A stretch of DNA of 64,000 nt, taken from positions 122,934,346 to 122,998,345 of the forward strand of contig CM045767.1 of NCBI GenBank assembly GCA_025200525.1. Direction: 5' to 3'. Each line of letters opens with the position of its first letter. Position 1 is the first letter of the stretch. This DNA comes from Camellia lanceoleosa (lineage: Eukaryota > Streptophyta > Magnoliopsida > Ericales > Theaceae). The notes below the pieces were generated by a model. That model ran no database searches. It worked only from the letters and a program-made list of their open reading frames with translations, and was not told the origin of the DNA. This document shows positions 11,429-22,885 of this stretch, piece after piece. The position numbers and the translations under genes were made by a program.

Positions 11429-12130
11429 TTACTGGGACATATGACGAGAGCACCCACTATCAAGATACCACATGTGTGACTCACGTGCTTTTAGAGCAGT
11501 GTGAGCAACAAAACAAGTCAAATCATCTTTTCTAACCCAAATCTTTTTAGTCTTGGTGTTCCGCCTAGACATGTAAGGATGTCTCCTAACCCAAAAAGTG
11601 TTAGAATTTCTACCCTTTTGAGACACCTTACCAAACAATTCAAAAGCGATGGGGCGAATGTGGCCATACCTACCACAGTGATGACAAATAAAAGCAGGTT
11701 TTACCTCCTTTTTGTTGATCTTACCGACTTTTGCTTGATGAAGAGAAGGATCAACCTGGTCAATCTTCAATTTGCCCTTTGCTTGAGTCTTCAAGTTATG
11801 TGAAGTAGAGGCCTGTTCCTTGTGAGCTGTCGTACCATAGCCTAGCCCTCTTTTGTCAGAACCCATTTGTTGAGACCCAAGTATGTCTTCTAGAGATCTG
11901 GAACCTTTGTTCCACATGGCAATTGTTGCTCTAGCAATACGGAGTTCTTCATCTTTCTGTCTGACTTTCTCTTCCAATGCAGTTTGTGACAACTCAAGAC
12001 TTTCAAGCTTTTCTTCATATGTGGAATACACCCTCAGAAGTTCATTCCTTTCAGTTTCACAGGACAGAAGTTTTCCACATAAGTCTTGCCTGTCACTTGA
12101 GATCTTGATGACATTCTGCTTTGCTGTCAA
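11429..12130 (-). pseudogene. Copia gag C-terminus, zinc knuckle and protease start
   Basis: The open frame begins with a charged coiled-coil segment (residues about 1-85, heptads of Leu/Glu/Lys) typical of SIRE-type gag. A zinc knuckle follows, CHHCGRYGHIRP, but the position expected for the last Cys of C-x2-C-x4-H-x4-C is Ala (IRPIAFEL), so it may not bind zinc. The frame closes in the aspartic protease active-site motif WYLDSGCSRHM. Protease sequence continues downstream in other frames (about 11160-11428), so the copy is frameshifted within protease. Confidence 0.8.
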
Positions 12131-12195
12131 GAGTTCTCCTTTGGTAGGACATTCTCACTCTCGCATGTTTTGAGCTTGAGAGAGAGTTTGTCGGT

Positions 12196-12850
12196 TTAAG
12201 ACAAATTCAGAGATTCCTCGTACAGCTTCTCGTAAGCTTGTTGTAGTTCTTCACCATTGATCTCATCAATGTCTTCAGATAGTTCATCATCCTCTCTTTG
12301 CTCCTCATTCTTCTTAACCTCATCCAATCTGGCAACCAAGGCAGACAAGTCGTTGGATGGAGGTGGAGGTGAATCTCCTCTTTCATGGAATTGGCTCAGA
12401 ATTTCCCATGCATCTTTAGCCTTTGTGCAGTGAGCGACCCGTTGCTGTTCTTCATTAGAAATTGCTCCACGAATAATGATTAGGGCTCTCTGATTGCCCG
12501 GATTATCTGCACTTTCTGTATCTTCTTCAATGGTTTGCCAACCTTCTAGTTCAAAGGCTCTCAGAAAAGCCCTCATTCTGATTTTCCAATACAGGTAGTT
12601 GGTCCCATCAAAGGTGGGAGCATGATGCAAGTTCTGACCACGGGCTGGTCCCGAAGGCTTTGGAAGAGGTTGAGAAACCGTGGCCCAAAATGCCATGAAA
12701 GCACTATCCCCATCTTCACCAGATTCAGGTTCTTCGGGTTCTTGCTCCGACCCGCTTTCATCATCCCAAGTTACGGTGTAGACTTTCTTCCGATTCTTTT
12801 TCGTAGGGCATTCAAGGGATATGTGGCCAAACCCTTGACATTCAAAGCAC
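12196..12850 (-). pseudogene. Copia gag middle region with a second capsid-like module
   Basis: The frame entering from about 12850 carries a complete zinc knuckle, CFECQGFGHISLECP, then an acidic linker, then from about 12640 a fresh gag N-terminal signature FDGTNYLYWKIRMRAFL and a following segment ending KDAWEILSQFHERG. After that comes an acidic coiled coil (NGEELQQAYEKLYEESLNLS), the frame ending at 12196. The DGTNYxYWK signature is the start of the capsid-like part of copia gag, and it also occurs upstream at about 13640-13680. Thus this gag has two such modules in series. Confidence 0.65.
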
Positions 12851-13167
12851 TTGACCCCGCCCCTAACAACCTTCTTTTCGATGGTTTGAGCTAATTTTGG
12901 TGGAAAAGTTTTGGGTTTGTCATTACTCTTCTCTTTTGAGATAGGGGCTCAAATTAGGCTTCTTTTTAAAAATTTTTAAAAGCTGTTTTGTAAGCATAGC
13001 CGTCATCTCGGACTCTAAATCAAATTCAGTCTCTGAGGTTTTTGGGTCTCATGAGTACTTGAAAGCCATACTTTCTTTTGCTTTTTCTTAGAAATTTGGT
13101 GTGCTTCATAAGTTTGCAAATTTCCAACCAATTGATCGAGCTTGAGGGTATCAACATTCGAGCCTCC

Positions 13168-13721
13168 TCAATGGTCACCTTTGATTGGAACCTCTCGAAG
13201 GGACCTCAAAATTTTTCCCACAACTTTAGCTTCCGGGATTTTTTCACCGAGAGTGAAACAGGAATTCACGATATCACTGAGTTTTGCATAGAAATCATCA
13301 AACGTCTCATCATCGCGCATAAAAAGGGTTTCGAAGGCAGATGTGAGACGTTGAAGTTTTGACCTTTTGACAGAGGTAGTTCCTTCGTGAATTGTTTCAA
13401 GAATATCCCACGCCTCTTTTGCTATTTCACACGTGCAAATTCGACGGAATTCTTCAGGTGTGACAGAGCAGAAGAGGGAGTTGAGAGCCTTGCTGTTCCA
13501 ACTCGAGTTCTGATAATCAGTTGTGTCCCATTTATCTAGAGGTTTAGGAATATCAATGCCATCTATAGTGATAGTAGGTTCACTCCACCCAAAGACAACA
13601 CAGTGCCAAACTTTCTCATCGATAGATTTTAAAATGCTCTCATGAGCTTTCCAATAAGAATAGTTTGTACCGTCTAGTAAAGGGGTCTATGAGTCGAGTT
13701 ACCTTCACGAATAGAATCCAT
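13168..13721 (-). pseudogene. Copia gag N-terminal capsid-like module
   Basis: An ATG at 13721 (MDSIREGNSTHRP) is followed by a one-base frameshift near 13690. From 13683 to 13168 a frame of 171 codons stays open and reads LDGTNYSYWKAHESILKSID, WHCVVFGWSEP, CEIAKEAWDILETIHEGT, KRSKLQRLTSAFETL and DETFDDFYAKLSDIVNS, the standard order of SIRE-type gag. The frame closes at TGA 13168-13170, and 12850-13167 continues the gag with several stops. It has no ATG near its own start. Confidence 0.8.
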
Positions 13722-13773
13722 AAAACTAGTCACACAAAATCACACTCCTATAGTTTTGAAAAACAAAGAGTGA

Positions 13774-13786
13774 CCGCTCGATACCA
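13774..13786 (-). other. Copia primer binding site
   Basis: On the minus strand TGGTATCGAGCGG follows three bases after the 5' LTR end; its first seven bases match the tRNA-iMet complement. Confidence 0.65.
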
Positions 13787-13788
13787 AT

Positions 13789-14802
13789 TGAAAATCCTAT
13801 GTGATTCGTGATTAGATAAGGATTAAAATATTCCAAAGTTAAAAATTCCAAAAACACTCAATCTAAAATCATCAAGCACTTACGAATGTGATTTTAGTTC
13901 GTTTGTTTTTAGGAATAAATAATAAATCAACACAATTGATTTTTTCGTGGAAAAACCACAATTGAAGAACCTTCAATTGTAATCAAAACCAGGCGAACCG
14001 CCACTAATCAATCCACTATAGAAGGACTACAAGGTTACAAAGAAACCATACAAATTACCCAACCTAGTCAATTTGTCTCTGAATCTTCTGTAACTCTTTC
14101 ACCACGCCGCCACGAACCGATTCTGAAGTTGGTTCCACTCCTCAACTTCACTTGTCGAATTAACGACTACGTAAAGAAACAAACACCTTTTGAGACTTTA
14201 CGTAATGATCTTCGGATTCCGCCGAAGAGAACACTCTTGAATATTAAGTATCAACCTCTTTGATGTATGAATTTCAACTCATGAGTTTTAGAACTCTCTC
14301 AAGAACATCAAAGAAAACTTATCAAACTTTCAGAGGAAAACTTTTTAAACCAAACTCTAGAACTCTTGGATCTGATCTAAAAAAAGTGAGTTGGTTTTAG
14401 GAGAAAACCATCTACTTATAGAGAACCAAAAGAGTCCCAATCCTGAAAGAAACCAGTTACTTGAAAATTTCCCGGATTCTGAAGCTCGCTCGAGCGAGGC
14501 TCCTCTCGCTCGAGCGAGGAGTGTAAATCGCGTGATTTCTACTAGTGACCTCGCTCGAGCCACGAGCCCTTCGCTCGAGCGAGGAAAACATCCTTGCAGG
14601 TTCAGTAGAGACGCAATGCTTCGCTCGAGCCACCATGCTCTTCGCTCGAGCGCACAATCATAGCCTTCAGGTTTTGCCTATACGCAGTCCTTCGCTCGAG
14701 CGAGCACTTCCTGGCTCGAGCGAGGAAGGCAAAAAACTTAGGAAAATTACAACTCAATTACATAGTTTTGTGCGCGGGATTTTGACAAGATAGGTCCTAA
14801 CA
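13789..14802 (-). repeat. Copia 5' LTR, 1014 bp
   Basis: In element orientation it starts at 14802 with TGTTAGGACC and ends at 13789 with GGATTTTCA. It is the better preserved LTR: its U3 still has eight GCTCGAGC motifs (14487-14725), several as the full palindrome CGCTCGAGCG. Confidence 0.92.
14415..14725 (-). promoter_or_regulatory. Copia LTR promoter: CGCTCGAGCG cluster plus TATA box
   Basis: Eight GCTCGAGC motifs fill 14487-14725. On the minus strand they lie about 70-310 bp upstream of CTATAAGTAG (TATAAG at 14420-14415). The position and repetition suggest a U3 enhancer for a sequence-specific factor. The left LTR has the same arrangement at 4361-4672 with the first units eroded. Confidence 0.65.
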
Positions 14803-14807
14803 AGAGA

Positions 14808-14991
14808 GAGAGAGACGTGTTTAAGCCCAAACTCATTTTAGTGTGTTTGAAATCCCTCCAGAGTTCCTCACCAAATTAATTTAAAAATCCCTCCAAAATG
14901 ATAATAAATAAAAAATAAAATTATAATAATAAATAATAATGATATTAATAATAAAATTAAACATGAACTCAAATAGGGCGGTTTGTGTTCC
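14808..14991. other. AT-rich flank between copia and CACTA-like elements
   Basis: It contains an (AAT)n-like stretch near 14900-14960. No gene is visible. Confidence 0.5.
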
Positions 14992-17980
14992 CACAAAAAA
15001 ATTGAGTTTTATTGCCGACTAAACGCGTTTTAGTCACAAAAAATGTATATTTACCGACCAAATGAGGTAGTCACCAAAGATTAAAAATAAAATTATACTA
15101 GATATTTGGCGACTAAAATTTATTTAGTCGCTAAAAATAAATTTTTGACAACCAAACTTTTAGTCGCCAAAAATAAGAGCAAACTTTTGTTTTCCATTCA
15201 ACGACTAAATAAATTTAGTAGCCAAAAGTAACTATATAACGACTAAAATATTTATTAGTTTCTGAAATAAATTTTTGGCGACCAAACTTTTGGTCGCCAA
15301 AGATAAAAAGTAAATTTTTATTTTTCATTTAGCGACTAAATTATTTTAGTTGCTAAAACTATCTTTCGTCGCTGAAATTAAATTTTTGGCGACCAAACTT
15401 TTGGTCACCAAAGATAAAAAGTAAATTTTTATTCGGCGACTAAATTATTTTAGTTGCCAAAACTATCTATACAGCGACTAAAATATTTATTTGTCGTTGA
15501 AAATAAATTTTTGGCGACCAAACTTTTGGTCGCCAAAGATAAAAAGTAAATTTTTATTTTTCATTCGGCGACTAAATTATTTTAGTTGCCAAAATTATCT
15601 ATACAGCGACTAAATTATTTTTTAGTCGCTGAAATTAAATTTTTGCCGACCAAACTTTTAGTTGCCAAAGATAAAAAGTAAATTTTTATTTTTCATTCGG
15701 CGACTAAATTATTTTAGTTGCCAAAACTATCTATACAGCGACTAAAATATTTATTAGTCGTTGAAAATAAATTTTTAGCGACCAAATTTTGGTCGCCAAA
15801 GATAAAAAGTAAATTTTTAAATTTCATTTGGCGACTAAATTATGTTAGTTGCTAAAACTATCTATAGAGCGACTAAAATATTTTTTAGTCGCTGAAAATA
15901 AATTTTCGGCGACCAAACTTTTGGTCACCAAAGATAAAAAGTAAATTTTTATTTTTCATTTGGCGACTAAATTATTTTAGCTGCCAAAACTATCTATACA
16001 GCGACTAAATTATTTTTTAATCGCTGAAATTAAATTTTTGCCGACCAAACTTTTGGTCGCCAAAAATAAAAATTAAATTTTTATTTTTCAATCAGCGACT
16101 AAATTATTTTAGTTGCCAAAACTATCTATACAACGACTAAAATATTTTTTAGTCGCTAAAATTAAATTTTTACCGACCAAACTTTTGGTCGCCAAAGATA
16201 AAAAGCAAATTTTTATTTTTCATTCGGTGACTAAATAATTTTAGTTGCCAAAACTATCTATACAGCGACTAAAATATTTTTTAGTCGCTGAAATTAAATT
16301 TTTGCCAACCAAACTTTTGGTTGCCAAAGACAAAAAGTAAATTTTTATTTTTTGATTCAGCGACTATATTATTTTAGTTGCCAAAACTATCTATATTGCG
16401 ACTAAAATATTTTTTAATCGTTGAAATTAAATTTTTGCTGACCAAAAGTTTTGTCGCCAAAGATAAAAAGTGAATTTATGTTTTTCATTTAGCGACTAAA
16501 TTATTTTAGTTGCCAAAACTATCTATACAACAACTAAATTATTTTTTAGTCATTGAAATTAAATTTTTAGCGACCAAACTTTTGGTCGCCAAAGATAAAA
16601 AGTAATTTTTATTTTTGATTCAGCGACTATATTATTTTAGTTGCCAAAACTATCTATACCGCGACTAAAATATTTTTTAGTCACTGAAATTAAGTTTTTG
16701 CCGACCAAAATTTTTGTTGCCAAAGGTAAAAAGTAAATTTTTATTTTTCAATCAGCGACTAAATTATTTTAGTTGCCAAAACTATCTATACAGCGACTAA
16801 AATATTTTTTAATCGCTGAAATTAAATTTTTAGCGACCAAACTTTTGGTTGCCAAAGATAAAAAGTAAATTTTTATTTTTCATTTGGCGACTAAATAATT
16901 TTATTTGCCAAAACTATCTATACAGTGACCAAAATATTTTTTAGTCGCTGAAATTAAATTTTTGCCAACCAAACTTTTGGTCGCCAAAGATAAAAAGTAA
17001 ATTTTTATTTTGATTCAGCGACTATACTATTTTAGTTGCCAAAACTATCTATACCGCGACTAAAATATTTTTTAGTCGCTGAAATTAAATTTTTGCCGAC
17101 CAAAATTTTTATCGCCAAAGATAAAAAGTGAATTTTTCTTTTTCATTTAACGACTAAATAATTTTAGTTGCCAAAACTATCTATACAGCGACTAAATTAT
17201 CTTTTAGTCGCCAAAACTGAAATTAAATTTTTGCCGACCAAAATTTTGGTCGCCAAAGATAAAAAGTAAATTTTTATTTTTCTTTCAGTGACTAAATTAT
17301 TTTAGTTGTCAAAACTATATATACAGCGACCAAAATATTTTTTAGTCACTGAAATTAAAATTTTTGCCGACCAAACTTTGGTCGCCAAAGATAAAAAATA
17401 AATTTTTATTTTTCATTCAGTGACTAAATTATTTTAGTGTTCAAAACTATCTATATAGCGACTAAAATATTTTTTAGTCGCTGAAATTAAATTTTTGCTA
17501 ACCAAAATTTTGGTTGCCAATGATAAAAAATAAATTTTTCTTTTTCTTTCAGCGACTAAATTGTTTTAGTGTTCAAAACTATCTATACAGCGACTAAAAT
17601 ATTTTTTAGTCGCTGAAATTACATTTTTGCCGACCAAAATTTTGGTCGCTAAAGATAAAAAGTAAATTTTTACTTTTCTTTCAGCAACTAAATTATTTTA
17701 GTTGCCAAAACTATCTATACAGTGACTAAAATATTTTTGTAGTCGCCAATGTGGCAAATTTAGCGACTAAATTTTTTTTAGTCGCCAATTATGAGATTTT
17801 TAGCGACTAAATTTTTTTTAGTCGCCAAAATTAATATATCCCGACTAAAAAAAATTTAGTAGCTAAATTATTTACTTTTACCAACTAAAATAATTTTTGG
17901 TCCCCAATTCCACAACTTTTGGTAACCAAAATATTTTTAGTCGGCAAAAGTGGTCGCCAAAACTGTATTTTCTTGTAGTG
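14992..17980. mobile_element. CACTA-like non-autonomous DNA transposon
   Basis: The right end is TTTTCTTGTAGTG at 17968-17980, the reverse complement of CACTACAAGAAAA, the terminal inverted repeat widely seen in plant CACTA elements. The left end near 14992 reads CACAAAAAAATTG and looks like an eroded version of the same repeat. Between them there is no transposase frame, only GCGACTAAA/TTTAGTCGC-type subterminal repeats. Because the left end is damaged I could not confirm the 3-bp target duplication, so the family call rests on one terminus and the repeat type. Confidence 0.65.
15300..17745. repeat. 131-bp tandem repeat array with hairpin arms, about 19 copies
   Basis: The marker AAACTATCTATA (or a one-to-two-base variant) recurs 19 times at a spacing of about 131 bp. 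Each unit contains GGCGACCAAACTTTTGGTCGCC-like inverted arms and GCGACTAAA...TTTAGTCGC arms, so each can fold into hairpins. The units differ at several positions, so the array is not freshly expanded. Confidence 0.88.
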
Positions 17981-18019
17981 ATTAGTTTTATGACTATAAA
18001 CCCTATATTATTATAGTTT

Positions 18020-18270
18020 GGGTAAACTACCAATAGGTCCTAGTAGTTGGACTTAATTCCCATGAAGTCCTATTGAAAATAAGTCTTGGTAAAATTATTG
18101 CTAAAAATAATTTTTTTGTGACAATTTTTTATATATGTCGCTAAAAATTGACAATTAATAACTTTTTTTTGTCATGATTTTTATAAATTATCATTAAAAT
18201 TTACAATTAGTAACTTTTTTATCACAAATTTTTCTCATAGGACCTATTAGACGATAAGTTTACATATTAG
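18020..18270 (-). repeat. Dispersed repeat, copy 1 (inverted relative to 22.6 kb)
   Basis: Its reverse complement shares with 22580-22885 the pattern AAAAAGTTACTAATTGTAA, a segment like ATAATTTATAAAAAT, then GACAAAAAAAAGTT, plus CAATAGG(A/T)C near one edge. No coding content. Probably a MITE-like or degraded element. Confidence 0.4.
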
Positions 18271-18289
18271 GATCTACACATTAGTACCC

Positions 18290-18660
18290 CTATTAATTTG
18301 ATGACTATGAATTGACCTAATAAATCACTTTATCAAGTGTAATGCTCAACCCTTATTTCTCTCTTTTACCCAATTTTAGAATCTACATCATGAAGTGTAT
18401 TATAATACAGATCATACATCATTCAGTGTATTATTATTAAGTGTATTATTAGAATCTACATCATTAAAATATATAACAAATTAAAAAATAATATAAATCA
18501 TATCAAATAATTCTATCATATATTTAATAATTTATTATATTTAATTTTATAAAATAATATTCTAATTTCAAAAAAAAAATTATTAAAATATAAAACTTAA
18601 ATATATTATAATAATAACGCCGTGCTTTGAACCTTGCTTTTCAAACTAGTATATATATAT
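18290..18660. other. AT-rich intergenic DNA
   Basis: No gene is visible. It includes a (TA)n run at about 18650-18667. Confidence 0.5.
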
Positions 18661-18663
18661 ATA

Positions 18664-18838
18664 TATAGGGCTCATTTGGAAAGGGAGTGTTTGAGCTTTT
18701 TTGACTAAAATAACTACAGAAAATAAAATAAGTTTTTTATTCTAATAAAATAAAATATCACATATCCAATCTATAATCATTACATTCTTTCTCTCACAAA
18801 AAAAGTCAAAAACTAAAAGGGTAATCCCTTCTAAATGA
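18664..18838. mobile_element. Possible small MITE
   Basis: TCATTTGGAAAGGGAG near the left edge is matched in inverted form by ATCCCTTCTAAATGA near the right edge (two or three mismatches). The interior is AT-rich and non-coding. A target duplication is not clear because the flanks are low complexity. Confidence 0.4.
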
Positions 18839-18964
18839 AACTTTTTCTTAACCCCACATTAAAATAATTAAAAATAAATAAAAAAAACTAAAAAATCAAT
18901 CTACTTTTCAAACCAACCCGGTACAAAGTGGAAGGTGTGGTAGTAGTAGGTAGGGGGATACTAA

Positions 18965-19491
18965 GGTCCCGTTTGTTTTCAAAGGTAGAATGGAAGGGAT
19001 TGATAGTGAAGGGATTAAGTAAAATTGTGTTTATTTTGATGATAGTTGGTAGTGTAGGGATTGTTAAATTATTTTTATATAAAATAATAAAACAAATAAA
19101 AAATACAAAAACATTAAACATTAATGTTTAAAAAAAAAATGCCCAACATGTAAAAAAATTTTAAAAAATAAAAATAAATAAAAAAATTTCAGAAAAAAAT
19201 AAAATAAATAAAATAATGATTTTTACTTTACAAAAAATACAAAAAATTAAACATTAATGTTCAAAAAAAATGCCCGACATGTAAAAAATAAAAAAAATAA
19301 AAAATTTCTAGTCTGCCAGACTATTTTTCTAATACCAAGTCCTAGAGACCCATCCGAATCCCATCTGCAAGGCCTATCCTAAGCCTTGCGGCTTAGCAGT
19401 CCCTTTCTCAACTCTGTAAACAAACAGCACAATGGGGCTCACAGCTATCCTAATCCCAATCCCCATCTCATACCCCAAAACAAACGGAGCC
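18965..19491. mobile_element. PIF/Harbinger (Tourist-like) MITE, 527 bp
   Basis: The ends GGTCCCGTTTGTTTT and, inverted, GGCTCCGTTTGTTTT form imperfect terminal repeats. A 3-bp TAA duplication flanks the element (18962-18964 and 19492-19494), the hallmark size and sequence for PIF/Harbinger. The interior is AT-rich with two related ACATTAATGTT-containing segments and no coding capacity. Confidence 0.7.
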
Positions 19492-19568
19492 TAAAAGAAA
19501 AGAAAGAAAAAAAAAAGTGAAAAGGTTTGGGGGTTACTATTGGGGGTTGGGGATTGCATCGATAATGT

Positions 19569-19816
19569 GCCTGTTTGATGCAGCTTAAAAGCTGCTTATT
19601 TCAGCTTTCAGCTTAATTTAAGCTATTTTGATGTGTTTGGTTTAGCTTATAACTTATAGCTTATAGCTTTTTAGAAGTCAGAAATCAGCTTATTCTTTGA
19701 GTGGGGCAGGAGATGCTTAATTTATAAGTCAGAAATCAGCTTATGTTCATAGTTATAAGCTATAAGTTGTTTAGGCATAAGTTATAAGCACTTTTCCACA
19801 GCTCTACCAACCAGGG
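19569..19816. mobile_element. Probable hAT-like MITE
   Basis: CCTGTTTGATGCAGCT at the left is partly matched in inverted form by AGCTCTACCAACCAGGG at the right. The interior is a string of AGCTTATAA/TTATAAGCT short inverted repeats. Flanks GATAATGTG and CCAATATGTG resemble an imperfect 8-bp duplication. Confidence 0.4.
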
Positions 19817-19819
19817 CCA

Positions 19820-20371
19820 ATATGTGGGAGGAAGAAGAGGAACAAATTTGGGAGTGGGAAGGTCAGATTCCATATGTGCGAAACTAAGGAACCAACCCAT
19901 CTACTCACCACCACAATCTCCCTTCTCCTCTGTCTTCCTCATCTCTCCACAACTCTACTTCTCACTACCATCGCCGCTCACCCCCCAACTCCACTTCTCA
20001 CCACCACCACCACTAACTACCTCTGTCCTCATGTCTCCACATCTCACCACCACCAGCACCGATCCGATGTTGCTGGAATGACAGCCAGTTGTTTCGACTA
20101 CAATCCAATGCTGCTGAGATGCGTCAACTATGCTCCGAAATGGGACACATTTTCTTCAGTGATAATTTCACACCTCTCCTCTGTCTCCCTTGTCCATTCA
20201 CATTGATTTCGCTTTTTTTCTTTTTTTAAAAAAAAAAAAAAGATAAATTACACTTTACAAAATTTTACGTCAAATTTCACTTTAATATTTGTTTTCAATG
20301 GTCATAGTCTACCTCTTATACTTTCGGTCAAATTACATACTATGTTAGGATTTTTTTTTTACCGATAAATT
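19820..20371. other. Intergenic DNA with a CT-rich stretch
   Basis: A CCACCA/CTC-rich stretch at 19890-20070 gives open frames of about 85-110 codons in two frames, but the composition is low-complexity Pro/Ser/Thr and I see no domain. I treat it as non-coding. Confidence 0.5.
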
Positions 20372-20996
20372 CAGTGGTGGAGCCACAGTGGGTCCCGGAG
20401 GGCACGTGCCCCTAGGTTTTAGAATATATATATATATATATTTTATAAACAAGAAAATATTTTAAATAAAAAAGATTATAAAATATTATTTACAGTGAAA
20501 TATCAATAACATTTTAAAAATTATGAGAATAATAGATTGTTTTTTTTATTGAAAATAAAGATATTACGATAAGTCATATTATTATCTATGAAAATTTCAA
20601 TACAATGATGATGTCTATCATTATTGACATACAATTATAATTAATCTCAATAAAGATATGAAATTTATTGAATTATTAGTTACATTTGACATATGGGGTT
20701 CATCATTTATGTATTTCTTTACTATTGGTTGATGATATCATATTATATTGAATTTTTACTAAAATTTTGTATAAAATTAACTTTATCATTATATAATTTA
20801 TTTTAAAACTTATATCCATGACCTTTTTTTTTTAATTTTTTTTTTATATTCTCCATGATATACTAATTACAAATAATATATATATATATTTATCTTTCTT
20901 GAAGTCAATCGTAAAAATTTATGGAAAATATTTTTGTAAAATTTTTTAATGTTATAATTAATAAGTGCACTATTTAATTTCTTGACTCCGTCACTG
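20372..20996. mobile_element. Non-autonomous hAT-like element, 625 bp
   Basis: The ends CAGTGGTGGAGCCA and, inverted, CAGTGACGGAGTCA match at 11 of 14 positions. The flanks GATAAATT (20364-20371) and GATAAAATT (20997-21005) are an approximately 8-bp target duplication with one A inserted. The interior is AT-rich, with no transposase frame. Confidence 0.65.
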
Positions 20997-21021
20997 GATA
21001 AAATTATAGAAAAGATTACTC

Positions 21022-21061
<40 letters not shown>

Positions 21062-21062
21062 T
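21022..21062. repeat. (ATT)n microsatellite
   Basis: About thirteen uninterrupted ATT units. Confidence 0.95.
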
Positions 21063-21097
21063 ATACCTCATGCGAGGTTCACATCACAAAGGATCAT

Positions 21098-21768
21098 AGG
21101 GTCTGTTTGTTTGATGGATGGATGAAGTTGGATGGGATCGTGTCTAGTTGTTATTTAGGTCGAATATATAAGATAAATTGTATTTATTTATAAATTAGAG
21201 TAATATTTTTAGTTGATTGGCATTAAATTTATAAATTTATGTAAAAAAATCCCAAAATATATAATATTTTATTTTATTATTTTTTGTAAAGTAGAGATAA
21301 ATTAGTAATTTCATGGGATTAGATTGTGAATGGAAAGAGTATCTCCAACCACCCTCTCTAATTTTTTCTCAAATTTAATCTAAAAAGTGTATTGCTGAAC
21401 TACTTTTTTAATTATGATCTCCAACTATACTCCTAGTAATTTTTTCTATATATATTTTAAATATTTTAAAAATATTTTCCTTTATCTTTTTTTATTAAAA
21501 ATATTTTTCCAAACTCTCATCTCCCCTCCCCTGAGAAAAAATATTTTTTAAATTATAGGGTAAATGTAAATTTTTTTAAAAAAAATTATTGGATAAATGT
21601 AAAAAGCTAAAAGTTTATTCCCTTAAATAAGGAGTCGAGTGGGCTGGTTATTAAGGGGAATTATTTCGTATTTTACTGAGTAGGAAAAAAGTGAGGAGTG
21701 AGAAACTATTGGAGATTATTTTGTGCTAACAATGTTGTTGCCAATCAACCAACCAAACGCGGCACATT
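21098..21768. mobile_element. Possible nested pair of MITEs
   Basis: GGGTCTGTTTGTTTGATGG at the left is loosely matched in inverted form by CCAATCAACCAACCAAACGC at the right. Inside it, TATCTCCAACCACC (about 21341) is matched by ACTATTGGAGATTA (about 21705). Neither has a clear target duplication. Confidence 0.3.
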
Positions 21769-22579
21769 GTGACTTGACGAAAATGTGGAGTTGACTTTCA
21801 CAACTGAAAAATAGTGAACCAAGTGATATTTGATGGAAGTTGTTCGTAGTGTAATTACATTCTTAGTGTTTATTTATTTGGCTTATAATTTTTACAAAAA
21901 AAAAAAAAATGAAATTGTTAATTTTGTTATGTTACGTTATTTGCGTGAGTTGGAACTTGAGGTTTTCCTGAATTCTAAAAGATTTTGTGTGCAAGTAATT
22001 AATGGTTTTACTTCATTTCTTTGTTTTTTGGCTTGATAATTAATGGTTCTACTTGCCTTGATTGATAATCATGTATGTCTAAAGGCTTTTTTACGTTTCC
22101 TTTAAAATTAATTCGGATTCGGGTTCGGATTCTTGTAATTAATTTTGAATTTTGATATTGGCTTATTGATATTGCAGAGGTTCATTTACTTGCTAAATTG
22201 CATCCGATTTTCGTCAATTACAGATACTTATGGTTCAGGATCACAAAGTGCAAAATGATTAAAACCACGAGGGGGTTTTTGACAATTTTTATACCATAAG
22301 GGGGTAAAGTGCTTTAAGGCAAACCATAAGGGCTAAATTGAATTTTGCCCAAAAATATAATTATTATAGCATTATTGATTTTAAAAATAATAAAGGGTGC
22401 ATCTTATCTCAATTGACAAGCATGTATGCCTGAACCATTCTTTGCTTTTCCTGCAGAACTTCGGCGGCTGTGGCATTTGAAATTGATTAATGCTGGTATG
22501 ACTTATTTATTCCAGTTGAAATTCATTTAGTTGCTATTAATGGCTTCAAAATTTCGTCAATTAGTTTTAGGGAGACTTA
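21769..22579. other. Intergenic DNA, no gene seen
   Basis: The 68-codon frame at 21830-22036 includes a Lys run encoded by a poly-A tract and has no recognisable domain. Confidence 0.5.
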
Positions 22580-22885
22580 CATGTAGTTTCTAATAGATAG
22601 ACATTGTCCAATAGGTCATATGATAATTAATTCATTTTTTATCAAACACTATTAAAAAAGTTACTAAATTGTTAATTTTCAGCAACAATTTAAAAATTTT
22701 ATCACAAAAAATGTAATTAATTATAAGTTTTAGTTATAGTTTAAAAAAAATTCTCTCAAAAAAAATGCCACTAATTTTTAACTTTCAGCTATAGCTTAAA
22801 AAATTTGTAACAAACAAACGTTACTACTTGTAAGTTTTAGCAACAATTTATAAAATTCGTGACAAAAAAAAGTTAGTTTATCTAT
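22580..22885 (+). repeat. Dispersed repeat, copy 2
   Basis: Related to the inverted copy at 18020-18270. It consists of about four loose repeats of a 70-bp pattern built around AAAAAGTTACTA...TTTTCAGCAACAATTTAAAA. Confidence 0.4.

Larger units (their letters stand above)
3729..14802 (-). mobile_element. SIRE-like Ty1/copia retrotransposon, full length, 11.1 kb
   Basis: Two near-identical LTRs of about 1.0 kb bound the element, and a 5-bp target duplication AGAGA flanks it (3724-3728 and 14803-14807, inside a GA microsatellite, so slightly ambiguous). All coding sequence reads on the minus strand in copia order: gag, protease, integrase, reverse transcriptase, RNase H, then an accessory ORF before the 3' LTR. 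An accessory gene after pol, a long coiled-coil gag and about 1-kb LTRs point to the SIRE (Maximus) lineage. Frameshifts and stops in gag-pol make this copy non-autonomous today. The high LTR similarity (a few substitutions and small indels in the first 300 bp by eye) suggests fairly recent insertion. Confidence 0.9.

Noticed and set aside
19824..20206. Overlapping frames rich in Pro, Ser and Thr
   Set aside because: Low-complexity CT-rich DNA open in two frames, with no domain and flanked by MITEs.
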